Under the pieces are notes generated by a model. That model saw only the letters and a program-made list of their open reading frames with translations, searched no databases and had not been told where the DNA came from. This document shows positions 16,008 to 24,582 of a stretch of DNA of 64,000 nt, in pieces. This DNA comes from a virus, in IMG/VR virus record IMGVR_UViG_3300026533_000002, positions 54,977-118,976 of that record. One strand, written 5' to 3'. Both the position numbers and the translations under genes were made by a program. Positions within the stretch are counted from its first letter, which is position 1. Every line of letters starts with the position of its first letter.

Positions 16008-17483
16008 CTAAGAATTTAATCTTGCTCTAATCTCTTCTAGTGTTACTGTTGTTAAGACTTTACCGTCTTTATATACAGGCTTTAGAAGCCCTTCAGCCTC
16101 TTCTTCTACTGTACATTGGTCTTTGTATGATAAATCATTATTGACTTTAATAAGCCCCTTAGCTGACCGTTTACCACTATCAGTTTTAGGTTCTTTACTC
16201 ACATCAATAGATTTACCGCCTACAATACAGTGAGTTGCTTTTATGGCAAATCCTAGCGTATCTCTAGTAATCATTTGCTGTGCATATGCTCCAGCTCCTA
16301 CCACTAAGTTATCAGAACTAAAGCCCATAGTTTCCATACGAGCTAAAATAGCTTCATACTTATTAGGAGGAATAGCATCACCATAAATAATACCAATATG
16401 AGGATCTAGTACTTTATAACCTTTAGAGTTAGTAATACCTCCGAATATATTCCATAATGCTCTTAGTAGTCCTAATCTTTCATATTTAGTACCAGCTTCT
16501 AAGTCTCCGCAGATTACATCAATAGGTAATCCACTATCTGGTCTAATTACTAGCTTGCCTTCTCTACTAGTAATTACATCCTTTAATGCAGGTAAGTTAT
16601 GCTCGATAACTCCCCAGAAGTCGTAACTATCACTTACTACACTAACAATACCTGTAGGAGCTATTTCAGTAAGTAACTTAGTAAGATACTGTTTCTCAGC
16701 TTCTAATTTATCACCTCCAATAGTATTGATGTTAATAGTCATAGAACTATGCTCAGTAGCCATTACACTGTTTCCACAGCTTACATCAGCATCATAGTAG
16801 TACTTAGCTCCTAGTACAGCTTGAACTGTATCAGTACCATTGAAGCAAGTAAGATGAGCAATAGAGCTAGTACTCCACTCATTAGAACTTCCTAAACCTC
16901 TAGCAGCAAAGTCATGTACTTGCCAAGGCATAAAGTCAGCAGTGTCAGCAGTAAGCTTGTTATACTTACTAAGAGTTCTCTTATACTCGTAAGCACTTGT
17001 AGCCATAGTTATAGGCTTCCATATATTACTTGATAAGTAAGTCTCTAAGTAGTTTACTAACCAAGCAAAGTTATCATGAGTATTAGTGATAGTGAAGATA
17101 GGAGTCTTGATAGGAGACCTAGTACCTTCATCTAAAGCTTTTATACTAATAGGTAAATAACCTAACTCATGTAATTCTTTCCACATAGATACATCTACTT
17201 CTGCTAAACCTAACATACCTTTCAATACATTAGTGTATTCACTAGTAATATCATTAATATCAGCTTCAAAGAAGTTAGTTTGCCATTCTTCTTGTAATTT
17301 AGTTACTAATGCTTTAATACCAAATACAACTACCTTATCATCAAAGCCATCAGCTTTAAGACTAAAGTGTTTACTACTACGAGGTGTTAAGTTAGAGTAC
17401 ATAGAAGTCATCTCTTTAGGATACTGAGCTCTATGTCCTAACTTATAAGCATCTACACTTAATGTTGGGTTTAATTTAATCAT
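16008..17483 (-). CDS. nampt: Nicotinamide phosphoribosyltransferase (NAMPT)
   Basis: The enzyme joins nicotinamide and PRPP to give NMN, the key step of NAD salvage. The 491-residue length equals that of the vertebrate and phage enzymes. Active-site landmarks align: HDFAARG (190-196, Asp as in human Asp219), ATEHSS with the catalytic His245, and RPDSG (314-318) for the Arg311/Asp313 pair. The N-terminus (DAYKLGHRAQYP) is also typical. The downstream partner needed to reach NAD, an NMN adenylyltransferase, was not seen in the window. The gene follows a HAD hydrolase and a PRPP synthetase in one operon with 4-base overlaps, so PRPP supply and use are coupled. Confidence 0.95.
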   Translation of the reverse strand: MIKLNPTLSVDAYKLGHRAQYPKEMTSMYSNLTPRSSKHFSLKADGFDDKVVVFGIKALVTKLQEEWQTNFFEADINDITSEYTNVLKGMLGLAEVDVSMWKELHELGYLPISIKALDEGTRSPIKTPIFTITNTHDNFAWLVNYLETYLSSNIWKPITMATSAYEYKRTLSKYNKLTADTADFMPWQVHDFAARGLGSSNEWSTSSIAHLTCFNGTDTVQAVLGAKYYYDADVSCGNSVMATEHSSMTININTIGGDKLEAEKQYLTKLLTEIAPTGIVSVVSDSYDFWGVIEHNLPALKDVITSREGKLVIRPDSGLPIDVICGDLEAGTKYERLGLLRALWNIFGGITNSKGYKVLDPHIGIIYGDAIPPNKYEAILARMETMGFSSDNLVVGAGAYAQQMITRDTLGFAIKATHCIVGGKSIDVSKEPKTDSGKRSAKGLIKVNNDLSYKDQCTVEEEAEGLLKPVYKDGKVLTTVTLEEIRARLNS

Positions 17484-17872
17484 TGTTTTATTTCCTTTAT
17501 TACTTGTTGTAGAGTTTCAACTGCACCACCTAGATGAGCTGAATCATCTAATAGTAGATTGAAGTGTGGTTTAATAGTAACTTCACCTAAGTCTATCGGA
17601 GACTTGTTAATGTAGTCAAATACTAAACCATTAGCTTTGCAGTTATCAATTATCACATCTAGTCTTTTTGTATTAGAAGTCCATAGACATAGTTTACATC
17701 CTAAGTTCTGAGCTTCTAATACTAAGTCTGATATACCTTTATAGTATTCACCGGTTTCTAAGTCACATAAGGTATTATCATAGTCTACACCAATGACAAG
17801 TGACTTATGTTCTTCGTATTGCTTAACTAGCTTAGATACTCTATTCTCAGTTAGTAAGTAGGGATTACTCAT
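17480..17872 (-). CDS. HAD-superfamily hydrolase, small
   Basis: A 130-residue HAD protein. Motif I is DYDNT at residues 30-34 (nucleophile Asp30), motif II is WTSN at 64-67, the Lys of motif III is K101 and motif IV is LLDDS at 107-111. It is near the minimal core with no cap domain, like phage and bacterial phosphatases or polynucleotide 3'-phosphatases. Its position between PRPP synthetase and NAMPT, with 4-base overlaps on both sides, suggests a job in nucleotide or NAD metabolism such as removing phosphate from a by-product. The substrate cannot be told. Confidence 0.82.
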   Translation of the reverse strand: MSNPYLLTENRVSKLVKQYEEHKSLVIGVDYDNTLCDLETGEYYKGISDLVLEAQNLGCKLCLWTSNTKRLDVIIDNCKANGLVFDYINKSPIDLGEVTIKPHFNLLLDDSAHLGGAVETLQQVIKEIKQ

Positions 17873-18675
17873 AACTTAATAACTTTTACTTCTTCTAATG
17901 CGCTTATTGAATAAGGCACTACAGAGTTAGTTGTTATAAATTTACTAATACCTGCTTCTCTTAACTCTTCTAAGCCTTTATGAACAAATAGGTGAGTTAC
18001 GTATAAAGTAATCTCTCCAACACCTTTAGCTTTTAATGCTTTAGCTAGCTCAACAAAAGTACGGCCATTAGCACATATATCATCTACTATAAGACAAGAC
18101 TTACCCTCTAAATCATCAGAGTACACTACAGTACCTGTAATATTACCAGTAAGTAAATCCCTAGTTTTATCAGCTCTTAGCATTGGTACTCTACTCCAAG
18201 TAGCTAACTCTTGTACTTGCTTAATACTGCCTGCATCTGGTGCTACTAAATAATCATACTTATCAGAAAGATTAGGTATACTATGGCCTAGTATACTTAC
18301 TTTACCTCTATTAGTACAGTTATTAAGTAATGCTGTAATTACATCAGAATGATTGTCATATGTAGTTACACTAGTAAAGTTGCATGAGTTAATTAAGCTA
18401 GCAAATACACTAGCACCTAGTTGTTGCCCTTCTTGACATACTCTATCATCTCTAGAATACATAACATAAGGTATTACTAAGCTCAAGTTAATAACACCTT
18501 TTCTTCTCAAGGCATCTACTAAGCATAGTAATTCCATTATCTCGTCAGAAGACTGAGGACTACCTATAATAGTAACATCCTTATCTAAGAACATAGATTT
18601 CAACTTTACATTTATCTCTCCAGATTGGAACTTAAATGTATCATAATCTATACCTATCATTTTATACGTACTCAT
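17869..18675 (-). CDS. prs: Ribose-phosphate pyrophosphokinase (PRPP synthetase)
   Basis: The enzyme makes PRPP from ribose 5-phosphate and ATP. The 268-residue protein has YSRDDR at 73-78 (flexible ATP loop), VAPDAGS at 144-150, a catalytic Lys-Thr-Arg at 170-172, and the PRPP-binding loop CLIVDDICANGRTF at 194-207. It is shorter than cellular enzymes (about 315), as is usual in phages, and lacks part of the N-terminal region. TAAGGAGTACC precedes the ATG. It heads the prs-HAD-NAMPT set, so PRPP is likely fed straight into NMN synthesis. Confidence 0.93.
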   Translation of the reverse strand: MSTYKMIGIDYDTFKFQSGEINVKLKSMFLDKDVTIIGSPQSSDEIMELLCLVDALRRKGVINLSLVIPYVMYSRDDRVCQEGQQLGASVFASLINSCNFTSVTTYDNHSDVITALLNNCTNRGKVSILGHSIPNLSDKYDYLVAPDAGSIKQVQELATWSRVPMLRADKTRDLLTGNITGTVVYSDDLEGKSCLIVDDICANGRTFVELAKALKAKGVGEITLYVTHLFVHKGLEELREAGISKFITTNSVVPYSISALEEVKVIKL

Positions 18676-18815
18676 TGGTACTCCTTATTTAGTTTATACT
18701 CGTTTAACGGAGTTGTCCTTTATTTCAACTGCAGGAATTTCACCTGCTTTACTATTGCTAGCTATTTAATTACTTTAATAGGAGATGTGTTATGCGTCAT
18801 TGGTAGCGGTGTATA

Positions 18816-19535
18816 CTACTTTATATTATTAAGAGCCGCTCCAGGTAGTATGTCTTTATACAACTTCCTTAACTGATCAGCTTGAACAGCTCTAGCTTGT
18901 CCGTACATTTTTGAAGCTTCTTCAGCTGTATTAAAGTACCCAAGATGCTTCTTCTTACCATCAATATTTATGTATGCCACCCATTTAGCACAATCTTTAC
19001 GTAAATGCACTCCGGTAAATCCACTAGTATTATTTGAGTTACTATTAGCTAGAAAACTATTAAGCCTACCTGGTATAAATAAGCAGCTATCTGGTTGGTA
19101 GATTTTACACCCTACACCTAGAAGGTCTTTATCTAATTCAAATCCTTCAATGTAGTTAGTTTCGAACCATTTACCAAAGACTTGTAAGTTATGCCATTCT
19201 TTACACACTGTTACGTCTTTATAAGTAGGCTTCTTCTCATGATATTTAGAGTAGTACGCTCTCTCCAGCATCCCTTGCCAAGTACTATACAGTTTACAGT
19301 GATCCTTACTATTGTAATGCCCTACTCCTACGTAACCCTTCCCAAATACCGAGGGGTTGTAAGGATTTTTCACACTTCCATTTCTAAATGCACTTGATTG
19401 AACTTCAGTTTCGTAGTTATCTATCTTTACTAGCAGGTAATGATTTCTGCTACCTCCGTCAATACATTCACATTTATAGCCTTCGTTAGTAATAATAATT
19501 TTACCTATACTACTCCTACAGTATTTCCTTTCCAT
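18816..19535 (-). CDS. AP2-domain homing endonuclease-like protein
   Basis: The 239-residue protein has a central LYSTWQGMLERAYYSKY segment followed by TVCKEWHNLQVFGKWFE, typical of phage HNH-type homing endonucleases of the AP2 group. A C-terminal AP2-like DNA-binding domain follows (SGFTGVHLRKDCAKWVAYIN then KKHLGYFNTAEEA). A clear HNH catalytic triad cannot be pointed to. It lies in a wide gap upstream of prs and looks inserted as a free-standing mobile gene. AAGG lies 7 bases before its ATG. The 140 bases between it and prs hold the prs Shine-Dalgarno but no gene. Confidence 0.82.
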   Translation of the reverse strand: MERKYCRSSIGKIIITNEGYKCECIDGGSRNHYLLVKIDNYETEVQSSAFRNGSVKNPYNPSVFGKGYVGVGHYNSKDHCKLYSTWQGMLERAYYSKYHEKKPTYKDVTVCKEWHNLQVFGKWFETNYIEGFELDKDLLGVGCKIYQPDSCLFIPGRLNSFLANSNSNNTSGFTGVHLRKDCAKWVAYINIDGKKKHLGYFNTAEEASKMYGQARAVQADQLRKLYKDILPGAALNNIK

Positions 19536-19586
19536 GTGATACCTTGTTGTAATTTATGATAATACTTAACATTAACTTTATCCTAT

Positions 19587-19889
19587 TCATTTTAAATCCT
19601 CATTTATTATCTCCCGTACATTATTAATACGAAAGTCTTCAGCTACTTTTAGATCTGGTAAGACCTTTGTAGTACTAATATCCATAGTTTGTCTAATAAC
19701 TCTTTCATGGGTATTAGTTCCATCTATTCTAATCATTGATAGTAAGAATAGAACTATTACCATAATTACTGCTATAAAGTACTGGACACTTTTCTTCCAC
19801 TTATACCAAATAGAAGCAATAAGTAATGCTGGTAGTACTACTGATAACAGTGTTACTATTGTCTTATAAGATACTATAACTATTTCCAT
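19587..19889 (-). CDS. Small membrane protein, two predicted spans
   Basis: The 100-residue protein has two hydrophobic helices (about 8-27 and 35-53) separated by the basic turn YKWKKSVQY, followed by a hydrophilic 45-residue tail. No family is recognised. It follows a 276-residue unknown protein by 13 bases. It could be an inner-membrane host-interaction protein; the position far from the lysis genes argues against a spanin or holin. Confidence 0.7.
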   Translation of the reverse strand: MEIVIVSYKTIVTLLSVVLPALLIASIWYKWKKSVQYFIAVIMVIVLFLLSMIRIDGTNTHERVIRQTMDISTTKVLPDLKVAEDFRINNVREIINEDLK

Positions 19890-19902
19890 TTAATCTTCTT
19901 AA

Positions 19903-20733
19903 TTAAGCAGCTATATATTTAGCTACTATAGAGTTTAACAACTCTTCTTCTTCTAATGAATTATCAAGTGTAACTACTCCTTCCAGAGTATTAACTGCTT
20001 GGCCATACCCACTTTCCAACTTATCACCATACATAACTTCATCTATCTTAAACATCAATCGTCTAAGGAATGAAGGGTATATAACTCTAGCAATAGTAGA
20101 TATGTTTACATAATCATCATAACCTTTAACTACTGTACCTAAGTAGCTGTGTCTACCATCAGTAGATACATTCTTAGATATAGAAGATACTATGAGTTTA
20201 ATCTTATGGCCTCTCTTCTCTAAAGCTATAACTACTGCTATTACTTTACAGAATGCATCTATAATAGTATCAGTAGATTTACTACCTGATACAGCTATAT
20301 TAACATTAAGCTCATAATAGTGGTCTATATACTTCTTATTAGCCTGTAGATAACATTCTGGATCACCTTCAATAAGTTTACCTATATCAAGTTCTAGTCC
20401 TTCAACATCGTAGTGATAATCTTCTACTATCCAACTAGTTAGTAAACCTTTCTTCTTAAGATTATTTCTAATCTTATTCTCAATAGACTCAATACGAGTG
20501 TTTACTTCTACAGGAGGTTCTCCATTTGGATACATTATTAGATCTAATGCCTCATCAAATGAGTTAGTCCCTGTAAACGAGTAGTCATTATCTTTAGAGG
20601 ATGTTCTATATGTCTCATTATCTTTTACACTTAATAGGTAGCTACTTAAAGCTCTTATATTTCTAAACTCTTTTATATCAAGTTTACTAATATCTATACC
20701 TACGTCACTATACTGTTTAGTCGTAATCTCCAT
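19903..20733 (-). CDS. Phage protein with SFTGTxSFDEAL motif, VWA-like candidate
   Basis: The 276-residue protein carries YSFTGTNSFDEALDLIMYP near residues 50-70. I associate this motif with a widespread phage family of unknown function whose C-terminal half resembles a VWA-like fold. Here INIAVSGSKSTDTIIDAF (about 150-170) could be a degenerate metal site in that fold. It lies upstream of a membrane protein and overlaps the adjacent paralog gene by 17 bases. A link to the CobS-like AAA+ ATPase at 21953-22792 is plausible, because such ATPases usually pair with VWA proteins. Confidence 0.72.
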   Translation of the reverse strand: MEITTKQYSDVGIDISKLDIKEFRNIRALSSYLLSVKDNETYRTSSKDNDYSFTGTNSFDEALDLIMYPNGEPPVEVNTRIESIENKIRNNLKKKGLLTSWIVEDYHYDVEGLELDIGKLIEGDPECYLQANKKYIDHYYELNVNIAVSGSKSTDTIIDAFCKVIAVVIALEKRGHKIKLIVSSISKNVSTDGRHSYLGTVVKGYDDYVNISTIARVIYPSFLRRLMFKIDEVMYGDKLESGYGQAVNTLEGVVTLDNSLEEEELLNSIVAKYIAA

Positions 20734-21139
20734 TCTTTATCCTTTTAATTAAACCATTTACTCTAGCAATAAGTAGTAATGTACTTTCTTTAGGTGTAGA
20801 GAAATTCATAGTTGATACTACTTTATCGTTATACTTAATTTTAAATCCATGGTACCATGAGCTAATACATCTATCAAGATTGTTAGCATCTATATTGTAG
20901 TTAGTGTATAAGTACGCTTCCAAAGATTCAGTACCTACCAATAAGTAGTAACTGTCTTCACCTGGCACTTTATAAAGTCTTACACTATTATCAATGTATT
21001 CAGTAGCATAACCTAATTCTCTAGCGTCTACTTTTAAGTTAGTACCATGTCCTTTAAAGCAATGTTTACTACCACTATCGTGGCTTGCTACTTCATATAG
21101 TCTTCCTTTATAAAGTACAGTTGCTCCTGTTTCAAACAT
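20717..21139 (-). CDS. Tandem-array paralog A (140 residues)
   Basis: One of three closely spaced longer members of the small-protein family in this region. It has ATVLYKGRLYEV near the start, LLVGTESLEAYLYTNYNIDANNL in the middle, and ends in an amphipathic helix (LLLIARVNGLIKRIKNGD). The same landmarks occur in the two genes upstream. The fold looks like an N-terminal small beta barrel plus a second alpha-beta part. It overlaps the 276-residue gene downstream by 17 bases and shares one base with paralog B. Function unknown. Confidence 0.75.
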   Translation of the reverse strand: MFETGATVLYKGRLYEVASHDSGSKHCFKGHGTNLKVDARELGYATEYIDNSVRLYKVPGEDSYYLLVGTESLEAYLYTNYNIDANNLDRCISSWYHGFKIKYNDKVVSTMNFSTPKESTLLLIARVNGLIKRIKNGDYD

Positions 21140-21528
21140 TATCCCTCCTTTAGTAGTTTATTAACTAAAGCTACAAACTTAATCAGATTCTCCCTAGGCT
21201 TCCCTTGTACGAATTCTATAGAGTAAGTGTAGCCTTCGTACGATACTTGGAAGCTCTCATATCCTCTATATAGATTTTTATGCAAGTTATGTGAAACTAG
21301 TTTATACTTACTAGATAAGTAGCGACTAAAATCTTCAGTGCCATACAAAGCATACCATTCATCTTCTTCACCATAAAGTCTTACAGCATCTATAAACTCT
21401 GTGTCTACTACCTCACATAGACTTCTATCAACTGCTTTTCCGTGACCAATTAAATCAAAGAATGCACCATCAGCCATACATTCAGCTTTATACAGCCTAC
21501 CTATATACCTAACTACTACAGTTCCCAT
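21139..21528 (-). CDS. Tandem-array paralog B (129 residues)
   Basis: Paralog of its neighbours: VVVRYIGRLYKAE at the start, ALYGTEDFSRYLSSKYKL in the middle, and FVALVNKLLKEG at the end, at the same spacing as in A and C. Identity to them is low outside these blocks, showing rapid divergence after duplication. The gene overlaps C by 20 bases and A by 1 base, so all three are translated as a coupled set. Function unknown. Confidence 0.75.
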   Translation of the reverse strand: MGTVVVRYIGRLYKAECMADGAFFDLIGHGKAVDRSLCEVVDTEFIDAVRLYGEEDEWYALYGTEDFSRYLSSKYKLVSHNLHKNLYRGYESFQVSYEGYTYSIEFVQGKPRENLIKFVALVNKLLKEG

Positions 21529-21952
21529 ATTTACCTGCTTTTATATCTCTAACGATACTATTAACTTTATTTAGTAGCATACTAATATTGCCAACTACAT
21601 TATTTTCCATAAAGTCTAATTTATCATAACTATCATCTGGTAAAGTAATATTAAATCCACTGTGACCTAAAGCTATACATTCGTTTAGGTTAGGCGCATA
21701 TATGTTATATTTGTTATTGATATATGCTTCAAAATCCTCAGTACCATATAGTAGGTAGCCCTTATTACTGTCACTAAAAAAGTACCATCTCACATCATCT
21801 GTTAGGGCTAACGGAGTCTTCTGTAAATCATCTATAGGAGCAGTTAAAGCAATATGACCTTCAAACTCACATAAGTATTGGTGATTGATATTCTTTATCC
21901 TGTAAAGCCTATCTCTATAGAGGACTGTCGACCCTATTTTAAAGAGAGACAT
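21509..21952 (-). CDS. Tandem-array paralog C (147 residues)
   Basis: Landmarks are STVLYRDRLYRIK (about 8-20), LLYGTEDFEAYINNKYNIY (about 68-86) and ISMLLNKVNSIVRDIKAGKY at the end. It is the closest relative of paralogs A and B. Its ATG directly abuts the stop of the CobS-like ATPase gene, so it may be co-expressed with that ATPase. Function unknown; a host-interaction role is only inference from the tandem, fast-changing pattern. Confidence 0.75.
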   Translation of the reverse strand: MSLFKIGSTVLYRDRLYRIKNINHQYLCEFEGHIALTAPIDDLQKTPLALTDDVRWYFFSDSNKGYLLYGTEDFEAYINNKYNIYAPNLNECIALGHSGFNITLPDDSYDKLDFMENNVVGNISMLLNKVNSIVRDIKAGKYGNCSS

Positions 21953-22792
21953 CTAATCTTCTTTAAAGTAGAACGTGTCACCCTCTGAGTAACCTTCAGG
22001 TATCTCTCCATTAGAAGTATACTCAGTACTCGTAGTATCCTCAGCAGGAACTTCTGCCTCTTCAATAGGATCAAATAACTTACTAACAATACCGTTTAAT
22101 TGACTACCATCTACTTCTCTAAACATAGTAGACTCAGCAGCTTCTTTATTATCTATACCAATATCTACTAATGCTTTATAAGATAGAGCATCTCTCATAG
22201 ATAAGTTCTCGTAACCTAATTTAAACATCTCTTTACGAGCAGATTTAACTATGTTATCTAACTCTTCATTACCAATGATACTAGTCTCTAACTCTTCATC
22301 TAATCCCCACTTAATAACTAAGAACCTAGTTAGAAATGATGTATCTAACTTACTTCTAGAAGAGTAACCACTATCAGTTGAACCATAAGTATTAGCAGTA
22401 GCTATAAGTACAAAGTCTTTATGTCTCTTAACCATTCTACCTGCAAATACTCCATGTGAACCTGCAATAGCAGCATTAAGTGCAAGTAATGTATTCTTAT
22501 TACCAGCATCACATTCTTCTAATACGAATACTCCACCTTCTTGGTAGAACTTACCTAACAAACTATCAGATATCTGACCATCTGGAGTTCTAAAACCTAA
22601 TAGCCCAGATACAGTAGTCTGCTGTGTCATTGGTAAATAACCAAACTTAAGCCCTAACTCTCCTGCTAATATCTCTGCTGATTTAGATTTACTACTTCCA
22701 GCTTCTCCTATTAACATAATAGGTAATCTTAAACCTTCTGCATTTCTAGCCTCTGTATACTTTACTAACTTATTATATTCTTTATGCTGCAT
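21953..22792 (-). CDS. CobS/MoxR-like AAA+ ATPase
   Basis: The 279-residue protein has Walker A GEAGSSKS at 29-36, Walker B VFVLEECDAG at 88-97 (Glu92-Glu93 where Asp-Glu is usual), sensor 1 ATANT at 131-135 and a likely arginine finger near SFLTRF (152-157). LGFRTPDG (65-72) and the Walker B context match cobalt-chelatase CobS-like ATPases, a MoxR branch common in phages. A 50-residue acidic, Thr/Ser-rich tail is added. A VWA partner of CobT type is not adjacent; the 276-residue gene downstream is a candidate. Function in the phage is unknown. Confidence 0.87.
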   Translation of the reverse strand: MQHKEYNKLVKYTEARNAEGLRLPIMLIGEAGSSKSKSAEILAGELGLKFGYLPMTQQTTVSGLLGFRTPDGQISDSLLGKFYQEGGVFVLEECDAGNKNTLLALNAAIAGSHGVFAGRMVKRHKDFVLIATANTYGSTDSGYSSRSKLDTSFLTRFLVIKWGLDEELETSIIGNEELDNIVKSARKEMFKLGYENLSMRDALSYKALVDIGIDNKEAAESTMFREVDGSQLNGIVSKLFDPIEEAEVPAEDTTSTEYTSNGEIPEGYSEGDTFYFKED

Positions 22793-22803
22793 TGTTTATC
22801 CTT

Positions 22804-23115
22804 TTATTTAATGTAAATTTTTACTATATGGTTTAGCATCTCAACCACTGCTTTTACTGATTCTTTAAGAGTTGGTTTACTAGTACTGTAACTATGCAAT
22901 ATTAAATAGCCTGGTACATATCTGTCAGTTGATAATAGTAAGTTACTATTTGAACCCATATACAGATATGTCTTCTCAGAGTTAATTGCATTAGACAAAG
23001 CTACTTACAGGCCTCTAATACCTGAGACTGCTTTATGAAGATGAATACTTTTACCGTTACATATAATAAACATCTCAAAGTTGTCTCCTAGTCTATAGGT
23101 CACAGCTTCAGGCAT
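22804..23115 (-). pseudogene. Array paralog interrupted by an in-frame TAA
   Basis: Translating from the ATG at 23115 (after AAGGATAAATA) gives 36 codons, then TAA at 23007-23005, then 66 more codons in the same frame to a stop at 22804-22806. The total of 103 codons is the size of the other array members. The pieces align with the next gene upstream: both have GL at the same point and end with an amphipathic helix (AVVEMLNHIVK here, EIIKLLNRMIKE there). It is therefore one family member broken by a single stop. The 3' part could restart at TTG 22998 and give a 64-residue protein, but no good Shine-Dalgarno is present. Stop readthrough or a sequencing error are alternatives. Confidence 0.75.
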
Positions 23116-23419
23116 TATTTATCCTTTTATGTTCTTTTATCATTCTATTAAGTAACTTAATTATTTCTACTGCTCTAACTTTTATATCCTTACCTGCTAA
23201 AGGGTACTCTATAGCTCCTAAAAAATACTTATGCCTTACCTCACTATTATTTGCCGATACTGTGTAGTATATAGCATTACAAAAAGAATTGAGAGCTGTG
23301 TCAGTCACAGATAGTCCTTGTATAAAGTCTAAATGCTTAGAGTCTTCTATTAGAATGTCTCCACCAGTAACTAAACCCTTTTTACCATTAAAGTATGGTT
23401 TAAGTCTTACTGCTTCCAT
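23108..23419 (-). CDS. Tandem-array paralog D (103 residues)
   Basis: A 103-residue member of the small-protein array, intact. It aligns end to end with the interrupted copy just downstream and shares its length and C-terminal helix (AVEIIKLLNRMIKEHKR). The start is ATG at 23419 with AAAAGGATCAGT upstream. It overlaps the interrupted copy by 8 bases. No motif hints at activity. Confidence 0.72.
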   Translation of the reverse strand: MEAVRLKPYFNGKKGLVTGGDILIEDSKHLDFIQGLSVTDTALNSFCNAIYYTVSANNSEVRHKYFLGAIEYPLAGKDIKVRAVEIIKLLNRMIKEHKRINNA

Positions 23420-23440
23420 ACTGATCCTTTTATTTAATCT

Positions 23441-23460
23441 TATAGACCCTAAGGCCTATA
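23441..23460. other. Hairpin after the stop of the gene at 23465
   Basis: TATAG-CC and GG-CTATA arms enclose a 4-base loop in 20 bases, with one A-C mismatch within the stem. It begins a few bases after the stop codon at 23465-23467 and lies just before the next gene start, the same placement as other hairpins in the leftward operons. There is no T-run. A 3'-end stabiliser or processing site is likely. Confidence 0.45.
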
Positions 23461-23464
23461 GCAG

Positions 23465-23893
23465 TTATAGTAAAGTATTACCTTCGGAGTTTACATTACT
23501 TAACCAGTAAGTAGCTCCTAGTAATGTACTATTAGTTGAAATCTCTCTAGCTAACTCTGCATTAAGAGAATAGTTTTCATCAACTGCAGAACAGTTAACT
23601 ACACATTTACGATGTTCTCTACCAATGATAACTAGTAATGACTCTTCATCTAGTACAGACATAGGCATACTACCTTCAACAGTATCATACTTAGCATCTT
23701 TATTAGCTTTTAAAGCTCCTTTACTAGTACCTTTATAGGCTGCTACAGCACCTTTAATAGCTTTAGTAATACTAGCAATAGCTTCATCAATATTCTTACC
23801 TTTACGGGCTTTACTGATAGCTTTATTAAGCTGTACTGATAGTCTTACATTCTTTTTACTTGACTCTACATTTGATTTGATAGTTGGTTCCAT
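23465..23893 (-). CDS. Hypothetical protein with basic N-terminal half
   Basis: The 142-residue protein has a Lys-rich helical N-terminal half (KAISKARKGKNIDEAIASIT, then repeated Ala/Gly/Lys) and a beta-rich C-terminal half with two Cys. It is unlike the small paralogs around it although it sits inside their array. It may bind nucleic acid through the basic half. AAAGGAAATAAA precedes the ATG. Function unknown. Confidence 0.7.
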   Translation of the reverse strand: MEPTIKSNVESSKKNVRLSVQLNKAISKARKGKNIDEAIASITKAIKGAVAAYKGTSKGALKANKDAKYDTVEGSMPMSVLDEESLLVIIGREHRKCVVNCSAVDENYSLNAELAREISTNSTLLGATYWLSNVNSEGNTLL

Positions 23894-23959
23894 TTTATTT
23901 CCTTTTGGTTAATTTAATACTGAGTTTCCTCACCTTAGTAGTGGTTGTTTCCTCTTACA

Positions 23960-24271
23960 TCATTTAGCTGGGAGTTGTTTTATATGTCTCATAATGCTAT
24001 TCAATCTATAGACTATTGCTTTAGGACCATCTACTGCAAATATCTCATACTCGTCATAACAAGCCATATCATTATTAGTTAAGACTTCTACAAACTCTAT
24101 AATTCTAGGAGTATCCTTAGAATGAAGTATGAATCTAATGTCACTAAGCTCAGCATCACAATGTAAAGTTACGTCATATACTTCTTTTAGGTAACCTTTG
24201 AGTCCTTGCACATAATTCGTTAAATGTACTACTATTCTACCGCTACTATTGCTTTTTGATAATCTTACCAT
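23960..24271 (-). CDS. Tandem-array paralog E (103 residues)
   Basis: A 103-residue protein of the array type: short N-terminal strands, LKGYLKEVYDVTL in the position where relatives have a YLxxxYNI block, and the closing helix AIVYRLNSIMRHIKQL. It shares one base with paralog F. Sequence identity is weak, so membership rests on length, order of elements and position. Confidence 0.68.
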   Translation of the reverse strand: MVRLSKSNSSGRIVVHLTNYVQGLKGYLKEVYDVTLHCDAELSDIRFILHSKDTPRIIEFVEVLTNNDMACYDEYEIFAVDGPKAIVYRLNSIMRHIKQLPAK

Positions 24272-24582
24272 TACCTATGACCCCAATAGGCTGCTATCTT
24301 TCTGGTAGCTAAGTTTAAGGCTTTTACATGGTCTTTTATGCCTATTATCGTATAAGTGTTGTGTATGCGGTAGCGGAAAATAGTATCAGAGAATTTATTA
24401 ACTACTTCTATACGTCTATCCTTCGGATCTACTAACAGATAACCTTGCTCATCCCATTCCATTTCTTTATGAGAATATTCTATATTAAAGTGTTCTCTTA
24501 GATACTCAGCAATAAGTGTCCTTTTCCCTGTTACTAGTACATAAGGTGTTCCCCAAGTACCTCTCATTACCTGAATCACCAT
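24271..24582 (-). CDS. Tandem-array paralog F (103 residues)
   Basis: This copy and the next upstream gene (24576-24878) are clear paralogs. Both begin with a short strand then G.PYV...GK, have a central DxRIEVVNK or DKRIEITNK block followed by an S..Y pattern, then NTYT, and end with ALNxxxRKI. The fold is probably a small alpha-beta domain. It overlaps G by 7 bases and E by 1 base. Function unknown. Confidence 0.75.
   Translation of the reverse strand: MVIQVMRGTWGTPYVLVTGKRTLIAEYLREHFNIEYSHKEMEWDEQGYLLVDPKDRRIEVVNKFSDTIFRYRIHNTYTIIGIKDHVKALNLATRKIAAYWGHR

Noticed and set aside
23005-23007. Stop-codon reassignment as the reason for the in-frame TAA
   Set aside because: TAA, TAG and TGA all end well-supported genes in this window, so recoding of TAA genome-wide is excluded.
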